From Pseudomonadota bacterium (GTDB lineage Bacteria; Pseudomonadota; Gammaproteobacteria; UBA9214): DNA of 64,000 bases. The position numbers and the translations under genes were made by a program. Shown here piece by piece: positions 48,236-64,000 of this stretch. The notes under the pieces were generated by a model that saw only the letters and a program-made list of their open reading frames with translations, was not told the DNA's origin and made no database searches. Each line of letters opens with the position of its first letter. Position 1 is the first letter of the stretch. The stretch is taken from contig JAWLAI010000006.1 in assembly GCA_041395565.1 (NCBI GenBank), positions 186,001-250,000 of the forward strand. Reading direction: 5' to 3'.

Positions 48236-49426
48236 TTACTCGATAATCTTGGATACCACGCCGGCGCCGACGGTGCGGCCGCCCTCGCGTATCGCGAAGC
48301 GCAGACCCTCGTCCATCGCAATCGGCGCAATCAGCGACACCGTCATCTTCACGTTGTCACCCGGCATCACCATCTCCACGCCTTCCGGCAGATCCACCGC
48401 ACCCGTCACGTCCGTCGTGCGGAAGTAAAACTGCGGACGGTAATTGCTGAAAAACGGCGTGTGACGACCACCCTCTTCCTTGCTCAGCACGTACACCTCA
48501 CACTCAAACTTCGTGTGCGGCGTGATCGAACCCGGCTTCGCCAGCACCTGGCCACGTTCAACCTCCTCGCGCTTCGTGCCACGCAGCAACACACCCACGT
48601 TGTCGCCCGCCTGACCCTGGTCCAGCAGCTTGCGGAACATCTCCACACCCGTGCACGTCGTCTTCATCGTCGGGTTGATACCCACGATCTCGATCTCGTC
48701 GCCTACCTTCACAACCCCACGCTCGATTCGTCCCGTCACCACCGTGCCACGGCCCGAAATCGAAAACACATCCTCCACCGGCATCAAAAATCCACCGTCT
48801 ATCGCACGCTCCGGCTCCGGTATGTAACGGTCCATCTCGTCTACCAGCTTGATGATCGACGGCACTCCAATCTCGCTCGTGTCACCCTCCAGCGCCTTCA
48901 GCGCCGACCCCACCACGATCGGCGTGTCGTCACCCGGAAAATCGTAACTGTCCAGCAACTCGCGGATCTCCATCTCCACCAGCTCCAGCAGCTCCGCATC
49001 GTCAACCATGTCCGCCTTGTTCATGTACACCAGAATGTACGGAACACCCACCTGACGACTCAGCAGAATGTGCTCGCGCGTCTGCGGCATCGGACCGTCC
49101 GCCGCACTCACCACCAAAATCGCACCGTCCATCTGCGCCGCACCCGTGATCATGTTCTTCACATAGTCAGCATGGCCCGGACAGTCAACGTGCGCATAGT
49201 GACGCTTCGTGCTCTCGTACTCCACGTGCGCCGTCGCAATCGTAATACCACGCGCACGCTCTTCCGGCGCATTGTCAATCTGGTCATAGGCCTTGAACGT
49301 GCCACCGTGCGTCTCCGCCATCACCTTCGTGATCGCCGCCGTCAGCGTCGTCTTACCGTGATCCACGTGACCAATCGTCCCCACATTCACGTGCGGCTTC
49401 GTTCGTTCAAACTTTTCCTTTGACAC
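48236..49426 (-). CDS. tuf: Translation elongation factor Tu
   Basis: GTPase that delivers aminoacyl-tRNA. 396 residues. G1 GHVDHGKTT, G3 DCPGHADYVKNM and G4 NKADMVD motifs are present, and domains 2 and 3 follow. Codon choice is more restricted than in neighbours, as expected for a very highly expressed gene. Proteobacteria often carry a second tuf near the rpoBC end, which would lie outside the window. Confidence 0.99.
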   Translation of the reverse strand: MSKEKFERTKPHVNVGTIGHVDHGKTTLTAAITKVMAETHGGTFKAYDQIDNAPEERARGITIATAHVEYESTKRHYAHVDCPGHADYVKNMITGAAQMDGAILVVSAADGPMPQTREHILLSRQVGVPYILVYMNKADMVDDAELLELVEMEIRELLDSYDFPGDDTPIVVGSALKALEGDTSEIGVPSIIKLVDEMDRYIPEPERAIDGGFLMPVEDVFSISGRGTVVTGRIERGVVKVGDEIEIVGINPTMKTTCTGVEMFRKLLDQGQAGDNVGVLLRGTKREEVERGQVLAKPGSITPHTKFECEVYVLSKEEGGRHTPFFSNYRPQFYFRTTDVTGAVDLPEGVEMVMPGDNVKMTVSLIAPIAMDEGLRFAIREGGRTVGAGVVSKIIE

Positions 49427-49464
49427 GACTGTAATCCTCTATGTTCGTCAGTTTCGATTAAAGA

Positions 49465-51565
49465 TCAGGATGCCTTTTTGATGACGGCCTCGGCGACGTT
49501 GGCCGGGGCCTCGCTGTATTTCTTGAACTCCATGGAGTAGGTCGCGCGGCCCTGGGTCTGCGAACGCAGCGAGGTCGAGTAACCGAACATCTCGGCCAGC
49601 GGCACCTCGGCGCGCAGCAGCTTGACGCCGGCATTGTCCTCCATGCCGCCGATGATGCCGCGCCGGCGGTTCAGGTCACCCATGACGTCGCCCATGTATT
49701 CCTCCGGCGTTTCCACCTCGACCGCCATGATCGGCTCGAGCAGCACCGGCTTGGCCTTCTGTGCGCCTTCCTTGAAGCCCATGGAGCCAGCGATCTTGAA
49801 CGCCATCTCGTTGGAGTCGACGTCGTGGTAGGAACCGTCGAACACGGTGACCTTGACGTCCACCACCGGGTAGCCACCGATGACGCCGTTCTGCATCTGC
49901 TCCTGAATGCCCTTGTCCACGGCGGGAATGTATTCCCTGGGCACCACGCCGCCGACGATCCCATTTACGAATTCGTAGCCGGCGCCCGGCTCCTGCGGTT
50001 CCAGCCGCAGCCAGACGTGGCCATACTGGCCGCGGCCGCCGGACTGGCGCACGAACTTGCCTTCCGCCTCGACCTTCGCACGGATGGTCTCGCGGTAGGC
50101 GACCTGCGGCGCGCCGACGTTGGCCTCGACCTTGAACTCGCGCTTCATGCGGTCGACGATGATCTCCAGGTGCAGCTCGCCCATACCGGAGATGATGGTC
50201 TGGCCGGACTCCTCGTCGGTATGCACGCGAAACGACGGGTCTTCCTGCGCCAGCTTCTGCAGTGCGATGCCCATCTTCTCCTGGTCGCTCTTGGTCTTCG
50301 GCTCGACCGCCACCGAGATCACCGGATCCGGGAACTCCATGCGCTCCAGCATCACCGCGTGATCCAGCGCGGACAGCGTCGTGCCGGTCACGATGTCCTT
50401 CAGGCCGACGCAGGCGGCGATGTCACCGGCGCGCACTTCCTTGATCTCCTCGCGCTGGTTGGCATGCATCTGCAGGATACGGCCGATGCGCTCCTTGTTG
50501 CCGCTGGTCGAGTTGCGCACGCTGTCGCCGGACTTCAGCACGCCCGAGTAGACGCGGATGAAGGTCAGCGTGCCGACGAACGGGTCGGTCGCGATCTTGA
50601 ACGCCAGCGCGGAGAACGGCTCGGCGTCGTCGGCGTGACGCTCCACCGGCTGCTCGCTGTCCAGGTCGATGCCCTTGATGGCCGGCACCTCGGTCGGCGC
50701 CGGCAGGAAGTCCACCACGGCGTCCAGCATGGCCTGCACGCCCTTGTTCTTGAACGCGGAGCCGCACAGCATCGGTACGATCTCGAGGTCGATGGTGCGC
50801 CGGCGCAGGGCCTGGCGGATCTCCGCCTCGTTCAGGTCACCCTGCTCGAGGTACTTCTCCATCAGTTCCTCGCTGGCCTCGGCCGCGGCCTCGATCATCT
50901 TCTCACGCCATTCGCCAGCGCTAGCGCGCAGCTCGGCGGGGATGTCTTCATAGGAGAAGGAGACACCCATGTCCGCCTCGCTCCAGAGGATGGCCTTCAT
51001 CTTGATCAGGTCGACGACACCGCGAAAACCGTCCTCGGCACCGATCGGGATCTGCACCGGCACCGGGTTGGCGCGCAGGCGCTCGCGCAGCTGGCGCTCG
51101 ACCTTGAAGAAGTCGGCGCCGGCGCGGTCCATCTTGTTGACGAAGGCCAGGCGCGGCACGCCGTACTTGGTGGCCTGGCGCCAGACCGTCTCGGACTGCG
51201 GCTGCACGCCGCCGACCGCGCAGTACAGCATGCAGGCGCCGTCCAGCACACGCATGGAGCGCTCCACCTCGATGGTGAAGTCCACATGGCCGGGCGTGTC
51301 GATGATGTTGATGCGGTGCTGCGGATACTGCTGCCCCATGCCGGCCCAGAAGCAGGTCGTGGCCGCGGAAGTGATGGTGATCCCGCGTTCCTGCTCCTGC
51401 TCCATCCAGTCCATGGTGGCGGCGCCGTCGTGCACCTCGCCAATCTTGTGGCTCACGCCCGTATAGAACAGCACACGCTCGGTCGTCGTGGTCTTCCCGG
51501 CATCGATGTGCGCGGAAATACCGATGTTCCGGTAGCGCTCGATGGAAGTGTGCAGTTCTGGGCCA
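49465..51565 (-). CDS. fusA: Translation elongation factor G, start region probably frameshifted
   Basis: GTPase that drives translocation and, with RRF, ribosome recycling. The frame encodes 669 residues from a GTG at 51474 (VLFYTGVSHKIGEVHDGAAT), but coding sequence clearly continues upstream: IERYRNIGISAHIDAGKTTT, including the G1 P-loop, is in the same frame. No in-frame ATG, GTG or TTG precedes IERYRN. A GTG with AGGA upstream at 51563-51565 (MA...) lies in another frame, so a one- or two-base indel around 51545-51562 is likely. The downstream part (DTPGHVDFTIEVERSM and all five domains) is intact. It lies between rpsG and tuf. Confidence 0.93.
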
Positions 51566-51602
51566 CGGTCGTAATCCTGCTGAATATCTGCTGCGGCGCG
51601 GC

Positions 51603-52073
51603 TTACCAGCGGTAATGCGAAAACGCCTTGTTCGCATCCGCCATGCGGTGCGTGTCCTCGCGCTTCTTGACGGCGGCGCCGCGGTTCTCGGCCGCGTCCA
51701 TCAGCTCGCCGGCCAGGCGCAGCGGCATGGACTTCTCGCTGCGCTTGCGTGCGGCGTCCAGCACCCAGCGCATGGCCAGGGTGGTACGGCGCACCGGACG
51801 CACCTCGACCGGTACCTGGTAGGTGGCGCCGCCGACACGGCGTGACTTCACCTCGACCATCGGGCGCACGTTGTCCAGCGCCTTGTCCAGCACTTCCACC
51901 GGGTTCTTGTTGCCTCTGCCGGCGATCTGGTCGAGCGCGCCGTAGATGATGCGCTCGGCGACCGCCTTCTTGCCGGACTGCATGACCATGTTGATGAACT
52001 TGGCCAGCATCAGGTTCCCGTACTTGGGATCCGGCAGGATTTCACGTGAACCAATAACTCTTCTTCTGGACAT
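51603..52073 (-). CDS. rpsG: 30S ribosomal protein S7
   Basis: 156-residue primary binder of the 3' domain of 16S rRNA; represses the str operon in enterics. MSRRRVIGSREILPDPKYGN starts the protein, and GGATYQVPVEVRPVRRTTLA is the signature. It ends HRMADANKAFSHYRW. Confidence 0.98.
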   Translation of the reverse strand: MSRRRVIGSREILPDPKYGNLMLAKFINMVMQSGKKAVAERIIYGALDQIAGRGNKNPVEVLDKALDNVRPMVEVKSRRVGGATYQVPVEVRPVRRTTLAMRWVLDAARKRSEKSMPLRLAGELMDAAENRGAAVKKREDTHRMADANKAFSHYRW

Positions 52074-52114
52074 GGTGCGATCTCAAATCAGTGTTCGTTG
52101 CTCAATCCGGGGCA

Positions 52115-52489
52115 TCAGGCCTTCGGGCGCTTGGCGCCGTACTTCGAACGGCCCTGGCGCCGGCTGGTGACGCCGGAGGTGTCGAGGCTGCCGCGCACGG
52201 TGTGGTAGCGCACACCCGGCAGGTCCTTGACACGGCCGCCGCGGATGAGCACGACCGAGTGCTCCTGCAGGTTGTGGCCTTCGCCACCAATATATGTAGT
52301 CACCTCGAAACCGTTGGTCAGGCGCACGCGCGCTACCTTGCGCAGCGCCGAGTTCGGCTTCTTCGGAGTCGTGGTGTAGACACGCGTGCAGACACCGCGC
52401 TTCTGGGGACAGGATTCCAGCGCGGGAACGGTACTCTTTTCCCGTTTCCGGGAACGCGGTTTGCGCACTAATTGATTGATTGTGGCCAT
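52115..52489 (-). CDS. rpsL: 30S ribosomal protein S12
   Basis: 124-residue decoding-centre protein. MATINQLVRKPRSRKREKST starts it. The streptomycin-related loops TTPKKPNSALRKVARVRLT and GGRVKDLPGVRYHTVRGSLD have the usual wild-type lysines K43 and K88 (positions by alignment), so no known resistance substitution is seen. It follows a terminator after rpoC and opens the str operon. Confidence 0.98.
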   Translation of the reverse strand: MATINQLVRKPRSRKREKSTVPALESCPQKRGVCTRVYTTTPKKPNSALRKVARVRLTNGFEVTTYIGGEGHNLQEHSVVLIRGGRVKDLPGVRYHTVRGSLDTSGVTSRRQGRSKYGAKRPKA

Positions 52490-52544
52490 TACTCAACAAA
52501 ACCCCGAGATTCGAAACGAAATAATTCCGCAGGTGAAAACAAAC

Positions 52545-52571
52545 GACAGGCCGGCTTGGGACCGGCCTGTC
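52545..52571 (-). terminator. Rho-independent terminator between rpoC and rpsL
   Basis: GACAGGCCGG / CCGGCCTGTC (10-bp perfect stem, 7-base loop), followed on the minus strand by GTTTGTTTTC. It separates the rpoBC unit from the str operon. Confidence 0.85.
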
Positions 52572-52621
52572 GAAAGGAGCGGAATTTTAGAATCAGGGCA
52601 TAGCCCTGTCAAGGTCGATTT

Positions 52622-56851
<4,230 letters not shown>

Positions 56852-56918
56852 CGTCTCTCCTGCACGTGGAGTGTCGCGATACCGGCGAACCGGCTGCCGA
56901 TCATCCTGTTGCCTGTTC

Positions 56919-61165
<4,247 letters not shown>

Positions 61166-61202
61166 CGGTTTTCCTCTCCAGTAAAGATGAAGAAAGCTTC
61201 GG

Positions 61203-61742
61203 TCAGCGCCGCGACCCGCCGGGGCGGCACGGACAGGCGGCGCGCGCTGCAGGCGCCGCCCTTTCTTGTACGACAAGCAGGAACAGGCCGGACGCATGAA
61301 CTGCGTCCAGCCCGCCCTGGGATACCGGGTTTGCTGTAATCACAAACGGATTACGTGCAACCCGTTTGTTGAGCTCTACGGTAGCGCCGGCTTCCTCGAG
61401 CTGTTTCTTGATGTCGGCTGCGGCATCCTTGGTGGCGGCCTCCTTGACGGTCGACGGTACGCCTTCCACCATGTCCTTGGCCTCCTTCAGGCCCAGGCCG
61501 GTGATCGCGCGGACGGCCTTGATGACGCCGACCTTGTTCTCGCCGAAGCTGGTCATGACGACATCGAACTCGTCCTTCTCTTCCGCGGCGGCAGCCTCAC
61601 CACCGGCAGCCGGCGCGGCAACGGCGACGGCGGCGGCAGCGGACACGCCGAACTTCTCTTCCATGGCGGAAATCAGACTGACGACGTCCATCACCGACAT
61701 GTTTGCGATTGTTTCCAGAATCTCTTCTTGTGAAACGGCCAT
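61203..61742 (-). CDS. rplL: 50S ribosomal protein L7/L12 with unusual C-terminal extension
   Basis: Stalk protein that recruits translational GTPases. Residues 1-124 are typical: an N-terminal dimerisation helix (EEILETIANMSVMDVVSLIS), an Ala-rich hinge, and a C-terminal domain (FDVVMTSFGENKVGVIKAVR, ITGLGLKEAKDMVEGVPSTV) ending EEAGATVEL. L7/L12 normally stops one or two residues later. Here the frame continues for 55 more residues (NKRVARNPFVITANP...) to 61203 through a hairpin region. This could be a sequencing error at about 61365-61370 or a real readthrough. The canonical end would be near 61368. Confidence 0.9.
   Translation of the reverse strand: MAVSQEEILETIANMSVMDVVSLISAMEEKFGVSAAAAVAVAAPAAGGEAAAAEEKDEFDVVMTSFGENKVGVIKAVRAITGLGLKEAKDMVEGVPSTVKEAATKDAAADIKKQLEEAGATVELNKRVARNPFVITANPVSQGGLDAVHASGLFLLVVQERAAPAARAACPCRPGGSRR
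61326..61364 (-). ncRNA. Stem-loop in rplL-rpoB region, possible attenuator or processing site
   Basis: Two 6-bp stems (CGGGTT/AACCCG and GTAATC/GATTAC) with an internal 4x4 loop and a 7-base apical loop. E. coli has an attenuator and an RNase III site at the same position. A second GC-rich stem (GGCGGCGC / GCGCGCCGCC) lies near 61227-61260. Confidence 0.5.
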
Positions 61743-61781
61743 TTCGAATACTCCTGTCTCTAAACTGTGAAATAAATGTGT

Positions 61782-62309
61782 CTATGCTGCCTGCTTGGCA
61801 TCGCGGATCGCGGCCACGGTACGCACCAGCTTGCCGGGCACCTCGTTGAGGGTCCGTGCCAGCTTGGCGATCGGGGCCTGCATCACCGACATCAGCATGC
61901 CGAGCGCCTGATCGCGGGTCGGCAACGTGGCCAACCGGTCGATCTGGGACGGCTCCAGCAGTTCGCCGCCGACCGACAGCATGGTGACCTTGAACTTGTC
62001 GTTTGCCTTGGCAAACTCCTTGGTCACGCGCGCGGCCGCACCCGGATCCTCCTGCGAAAACGCCAGGATCAACGGACCGGTCAGCCGCTCGCTCATGCAT
62101 GCGAAGTCGGTACCTTCCAGGGCACGACGCGCCAGCGTGTTCTTCACGACGCGCAAATAGACATTGTCCGCGCGCGCCTTGATACGCAGGTTGGTCAGTT
62201 GCTCGACCGTCAGGCCGCTGTATTCGGCGGCGACGGCCGAGAATGCCCCTTTGGCAACCTCGGCTACTTCAGCAACAACAGCCTTTTTCTCTTCAAGAGT
62301 TAACGCCAT
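61782..62309 (-). CDS. rplJ: 50S ribosomal protein L10
   Basis: 175-residue base of the L7/L12 stalk. MALTLEEKKAVVAEVAEVAK is the true start (62309) with GAGG 8 bases upstream; a longer frame upstream is just open leader. The L12-binding C-terminal helix is near MLMSVMQAPIAKLARTLNEV. L10 usually represses its own operon by binding the leader. Confidence 0.97.
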   Translation of the reverse strand: MALTLEEKKAVVAEVAEVAKGAFSAVAAEYSGLTVEQLTNLRIKARADNVYLRVVKNTLARRALEGTDFACMSERLTGPLILAFSQEDPGAAARVTKEFAKANDKFKVTMLSVGGELLEPSQIDRLATLPTRDQALGMLMSVMQAPIAKLARTLNEVPGKLVRTVAAIRDAKQAA

Positions 62310-62511
62310 TGTGTCTACCTCTTCAGGAACTGGCACCCGGCCTGGCCGCGTGTTGCGTTCCCGTTTATTTACTCCACGCCGGCACTGCTGCGCGGCGCAC
62401 CTTGCGGTGACTTGAAGACAGGCCGTTTCCGGCAGGTCCCAGGCAACTGCGCGACCGATTGCGGTCATGCCTGTTCCCATTGCAGCGATCACTACCGGCC
62501 AGGCGCCGGTT

Positions 62512-62585
62512 GCGACACTCGCACCTCTCTGTGCACCGGTCGCTATCGGCTCCTGCCTCCCGCGACACTCGCACGTCCCTGTGCA
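62512..62585 (-). repeat. Tandem 24-base direct repeat forming small hairpins in rplJ leader
   Basis: Copies at 62512-62535 and 62562-62585 differ at 2 of 24 bases, 50 bases apart. On the minus strand each folds as GCAC-loop-GTGC with purine-rich 6-base loops (AGGGAC and AGAGAG). Confidence 0.65.
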
Positions 62586-62713
62586 TCGATACTGTCTTGC
62601 GCTCACCCTCTGCGCAGGCCTTCCGCCAGCGGCGGATGATTAAACACGGTTCGCACCGCGTACCTGCGGTCTTTGACGGCTGCCGGATATACCGGAAAGC
62701 GCCAAATCCTTTC

Positions 62714-62762
62714 CCGGTCCTGATCAGGACCGGCCGGAGCACGGGAGCAGCTCCCGCTCCGG
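62714..62762. terminator. Palindrome and hairpin after rplA, possible attenuator
   Basis: A perfect 20-bp palindrome (62714-62733, centre TGATCA) is directly followed by CCGGAG-CA-CGGGAG / CTCCCG-CTCCGG. No U-tract is seen, so partial termination or RNA processing between rplKA and rplJL is a guess from position. Confidence 0.45.
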
Positions 62763-62800
62763 CGCTCTCCCCGGGGGGAGAGACGGCTATGACAACAACC

Positions 62801-63493
62801 TCACGCGAGGGTCGTCTGGTCGACCTGGAGCCCAGGCCCCATGGTCGTCGAGACGGACACCTTCTTCATGTACACGCCTTTGGCGGTGGACGGCTTGACC
62901 TTGTTCAAATCCGCCAGCAACGCACCCAGATTCTCCTTCAGCGCACCGATCTCGAAATCGACGCGGCCGATCGGACAGTGAATGATGCCCGCCTTGTCGG
63001 CCCGGTAACGCACCTGGCCGGCCTTGGCATTCTTCACGGCGGTGACCACGTCCGGGGTCACTGTGCCGACCTTGGGATTCGGCATCAGGCCGCGCGGACC
63101 GAGGATCTGCCCCAACGCACCGACCACGCGCATCGCGTCCGGCGAGGCGATGACGACGTCGAATTCCATGAAACCCTGCTTGACCTTGTCCGCCAGGTCA
63201 TCGAAGCCGACGATGTCGGCACCGGCGGCCTTCGCGGCCTCCGCGTTGGCACCCTGGGTGAACACGGCCACGCGCACGCTCTTGCCGGTGCCGTGCGGCA
63301 GCACGGTGGCGCCACGCACAGCCTGATCCGACTTGCGCGGATCGATGCCGAGGTTGACGCTGACATCGACCGATTCCTTGAATTTCACGCTGGAGAGCTG
63401 CTTCAGCAGACCCAGCGCCTCGTCGATCGGATACGCCCTGTTGCGCTCGACCTTCTCCCGGATCGCCTTCGCCCGTTTCGTCAGTTTGGCCAT
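62801..63493 (-). CDS. rplA: 50S ribosomal protein L1
   Basis: 230-residue protein of the L1 stalk that moves deacylated tRNA. MAKLTKRAKAIREKVERNRA, SDQAVRGATVLPHGTGKSVR and GLMPNPKVGTVTPDVVTAVK are conserved. L1 represses rplKA by binding the rplK leader. It begins 6 bases after rplK. Confidence 0.98.
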   Translation of the reverse strand: MAKLTKRAKAIREKVERNRAYPIDEALGLLKQLSSVKFKESVDVSVNLGIDPRKSDQAVRGATVLPHGTGKSVRVAVFTQGANAEAAKAAGADIVGFDDLADKVKQGFMEFDVVIASPDAMRVVGALGQILGPRGLMPNPKVGTVTPDVVTAVKNAKAGQVRYRADKAGIIHCPIGRVDFEIGALKENLGALLADLNKVKPSTAKGVYMKKVSVSTTMGPGLQVDQTTLA

Positions 63494-63499
63494 GATCGT

Positions 63500-63928
63500 C
63501 TACTCCTTCACATCAAGGCCCATGCTGCGGGCGCTTCCGGCAATGATACGTACGGCCGCTTCCATATCCGCGGCATTCAGATCGGGCATCTTGGTCGCTG
63601 CGATTTCCTCCAGCTGGGCCCGCGTCACGGTGCCGACCTTGACGGTGTTGGGTGTCGCGGAACCGCTCTGGATGCCGACCGCCTTCTTCAACAGCACGGA
63701 AGCCGGCGGCGTCTTGAGGATGAAGGAAAAGCTGCGATCGCTGTACACGGTGATGACAACGGGTATCGGCAAGCCCTTTTCCAGATTCTGGGTCTGCGCA
63801 TTGAACGCCTTGCAGAACTCCATGATGTTGACGCCGTGCTGACCCAGCGCCGGACCGACCGGCGGGCTCGGGTTGGCGGAACCGGCCGCCACCTGCAGCT
63901 TGATGTAAGCCTCGATTTTCTTGGCCAT
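63500..63928 (-). CDS. rplK: 50S ribosomal protein L11
   Basis: 142-residue protein of the GTPase-associated centre; needed for RelA activation and the thiostrepton site. MAKKIEAYIKLQVAAGSANP, SPPVGPALGQHGVNIMEFCK and AGSARSMGLDVKE are conserved. It is the first gene of the rplKA unit in this window, preceded by an L1-type leader. Confidence 0.98.
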   Translation of the reverse strand: MAKKIEAYIKLQVAAGSANPSPPVGPALGQHGVNIMEFCKAFNAQTQNLEKGLPIPVVITVYSDRSFSFILKTPPASVLLKKAVGIQSGSATPNTVKVGTVTRAQLEEIAATKMPDLNAADMEAAVRIIAGSARSMGLDVKE

Positions 63929-63938
63929 GATGACTCCT

Positions 63939-63968
63939 GTGGGTACAAGCGCCTTGCGGCTCCCCTGT
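63939..63968 (-). ncRNA. Putative L1-binding leader hairpin upstream of rplK
   Basis: On the minus strand GGGGAGCC-GCAA-GGCGCTTGTACCC forms two short helices around an asymmetric internal loop, just before AGGAG and the rplK ATG. This layout resembles L1 autoregulatory sites. The match is by eye. Confidence 0.45.
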
Positions 63969-63979
63969 GTTAGTTACGC

Positions 63980-63999
63980 GAAAGGACGCCCTGTCCTTT
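63980..63999. terminator. Hairpin upstream of the rplK leader
   Basis: AAAGGAC-GCCCT-GTCCTTT is at the window edge, where nusG would be expected to end further right. No nusG coding sequence is visible in the last 70 bases. Confidence 0.35.
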
Positions 64000-64000
64000 T

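Larger units (their letters stand above)
62310..62800 (-). other. Long leader between rplA and rplJ with repeats and hairpins
   Basis: About 490 bases without a gene. It probably contains the rplJ promoter and the L10-responsive leader. It holds a 20-bp perfect palindrome at 62714-62733, a strong two-part hairpin at 62734-62762 and a 24-base direct repeat at 62512-62535 and 62562-62585. No clear sigma-70 promoter was found by eye. Confidence 0.5.

Noticed and set aside
63930..64000. End of nusG at the right edge
   Set aside because: No frame in the last 70 bases resembles the NusG C-terminus, so nusG presumably begins beyond the window.

Overview
The window is a high-GC chromosomal segment from a gammaproteobacterium. 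The division and cell-wall (dcw) gene order, the lpxC-dciA-M23-secA neighbourhood, meso-diaminopimelate-type MurE, the rplKAJL-rpoBC-str-S10-spc-alpha order and a VPxPA-type C-terminal sorting signal would suit a Chromatiales-like lineage. The exact genus cannot be read from the sequence. Nearly all core genes are on the minus strand and are transcribed from high to low coordinates.

Layout from low to high coordinates: (1) 1-3.5 kb holds the 5' part of secA (cut by the window edge), a LytM/M23 endopeptidase, a divergent dciA and lpxC. (2) 3.7-21.5 kb is the complete dcw cluster. Read in transcription order it is mraZ, rsmH, ftsL, ftsI, murE, murF, mraY, murD, ftsW, murG, murC, murB, ddlB, ftsQ, ftsA, ftsZ. 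Most junctions overlap by 1-14 bases. A consensus sigma-70 promoter and three 10-bp-spaced MraZ boxes precede mraZ. (3) 21.5-27.1 kb has ssb, a YajR-like MFS transporter and a uvrA that is broken by about a dozen small frameshifts. (4) 27.1-34.4 kb is a looser accessory stretch with genes on both strands: SAM hydrolase, a small lipoprotein, a sorting-signal protein, a DUF1223 protein, an MTH1187-type thiamine-binding protein, an LdtD-like L,D-transpeptidase, a cytochrome b561-type protein, a membrane-tethered LuxR-type regulator and an outer-membrane-barrel-like protein. (5) 34.4-64 kb is an unbroken run of the alpha, spc, S10, str and rplKAJL-rpoBC operons.

The genes form three functional blocks: peptidoglycan precursor synthesis and septation (with lpxC for lipid A, and LytM and L,D-transpeptidase wall enzymes), DNA maintenance (ssb, uvrA, dciA), and transcription/translation (RNA polymerase, ribosomal proteins, EF-G, EF-Tu, SecY, SecA). 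No tRNA, rRNA, CRISPR array, prophage or insertion sequence was recognised.

Sequence quality needs caution. rpoB, which is essential, carries two single-base insertions 18 bases apart. uvrA alternates among all three frames while keeping conserved residues in each. fusA has no start codon in frame, and rplL lacks its expected stop. I read most of these as assembly or sequencing indels rather than biology. I did not find a convincing undescribed system. The more interesting leads are two unrelated palindromic repeat elements bracketing rpsJ, a membrane-anchored LuxR-type regulator divergent from a cytochrome b with a His/Asp-rich loop, the complex leader upstream of mraZ, and tandem hairpins in the rplJ leader.
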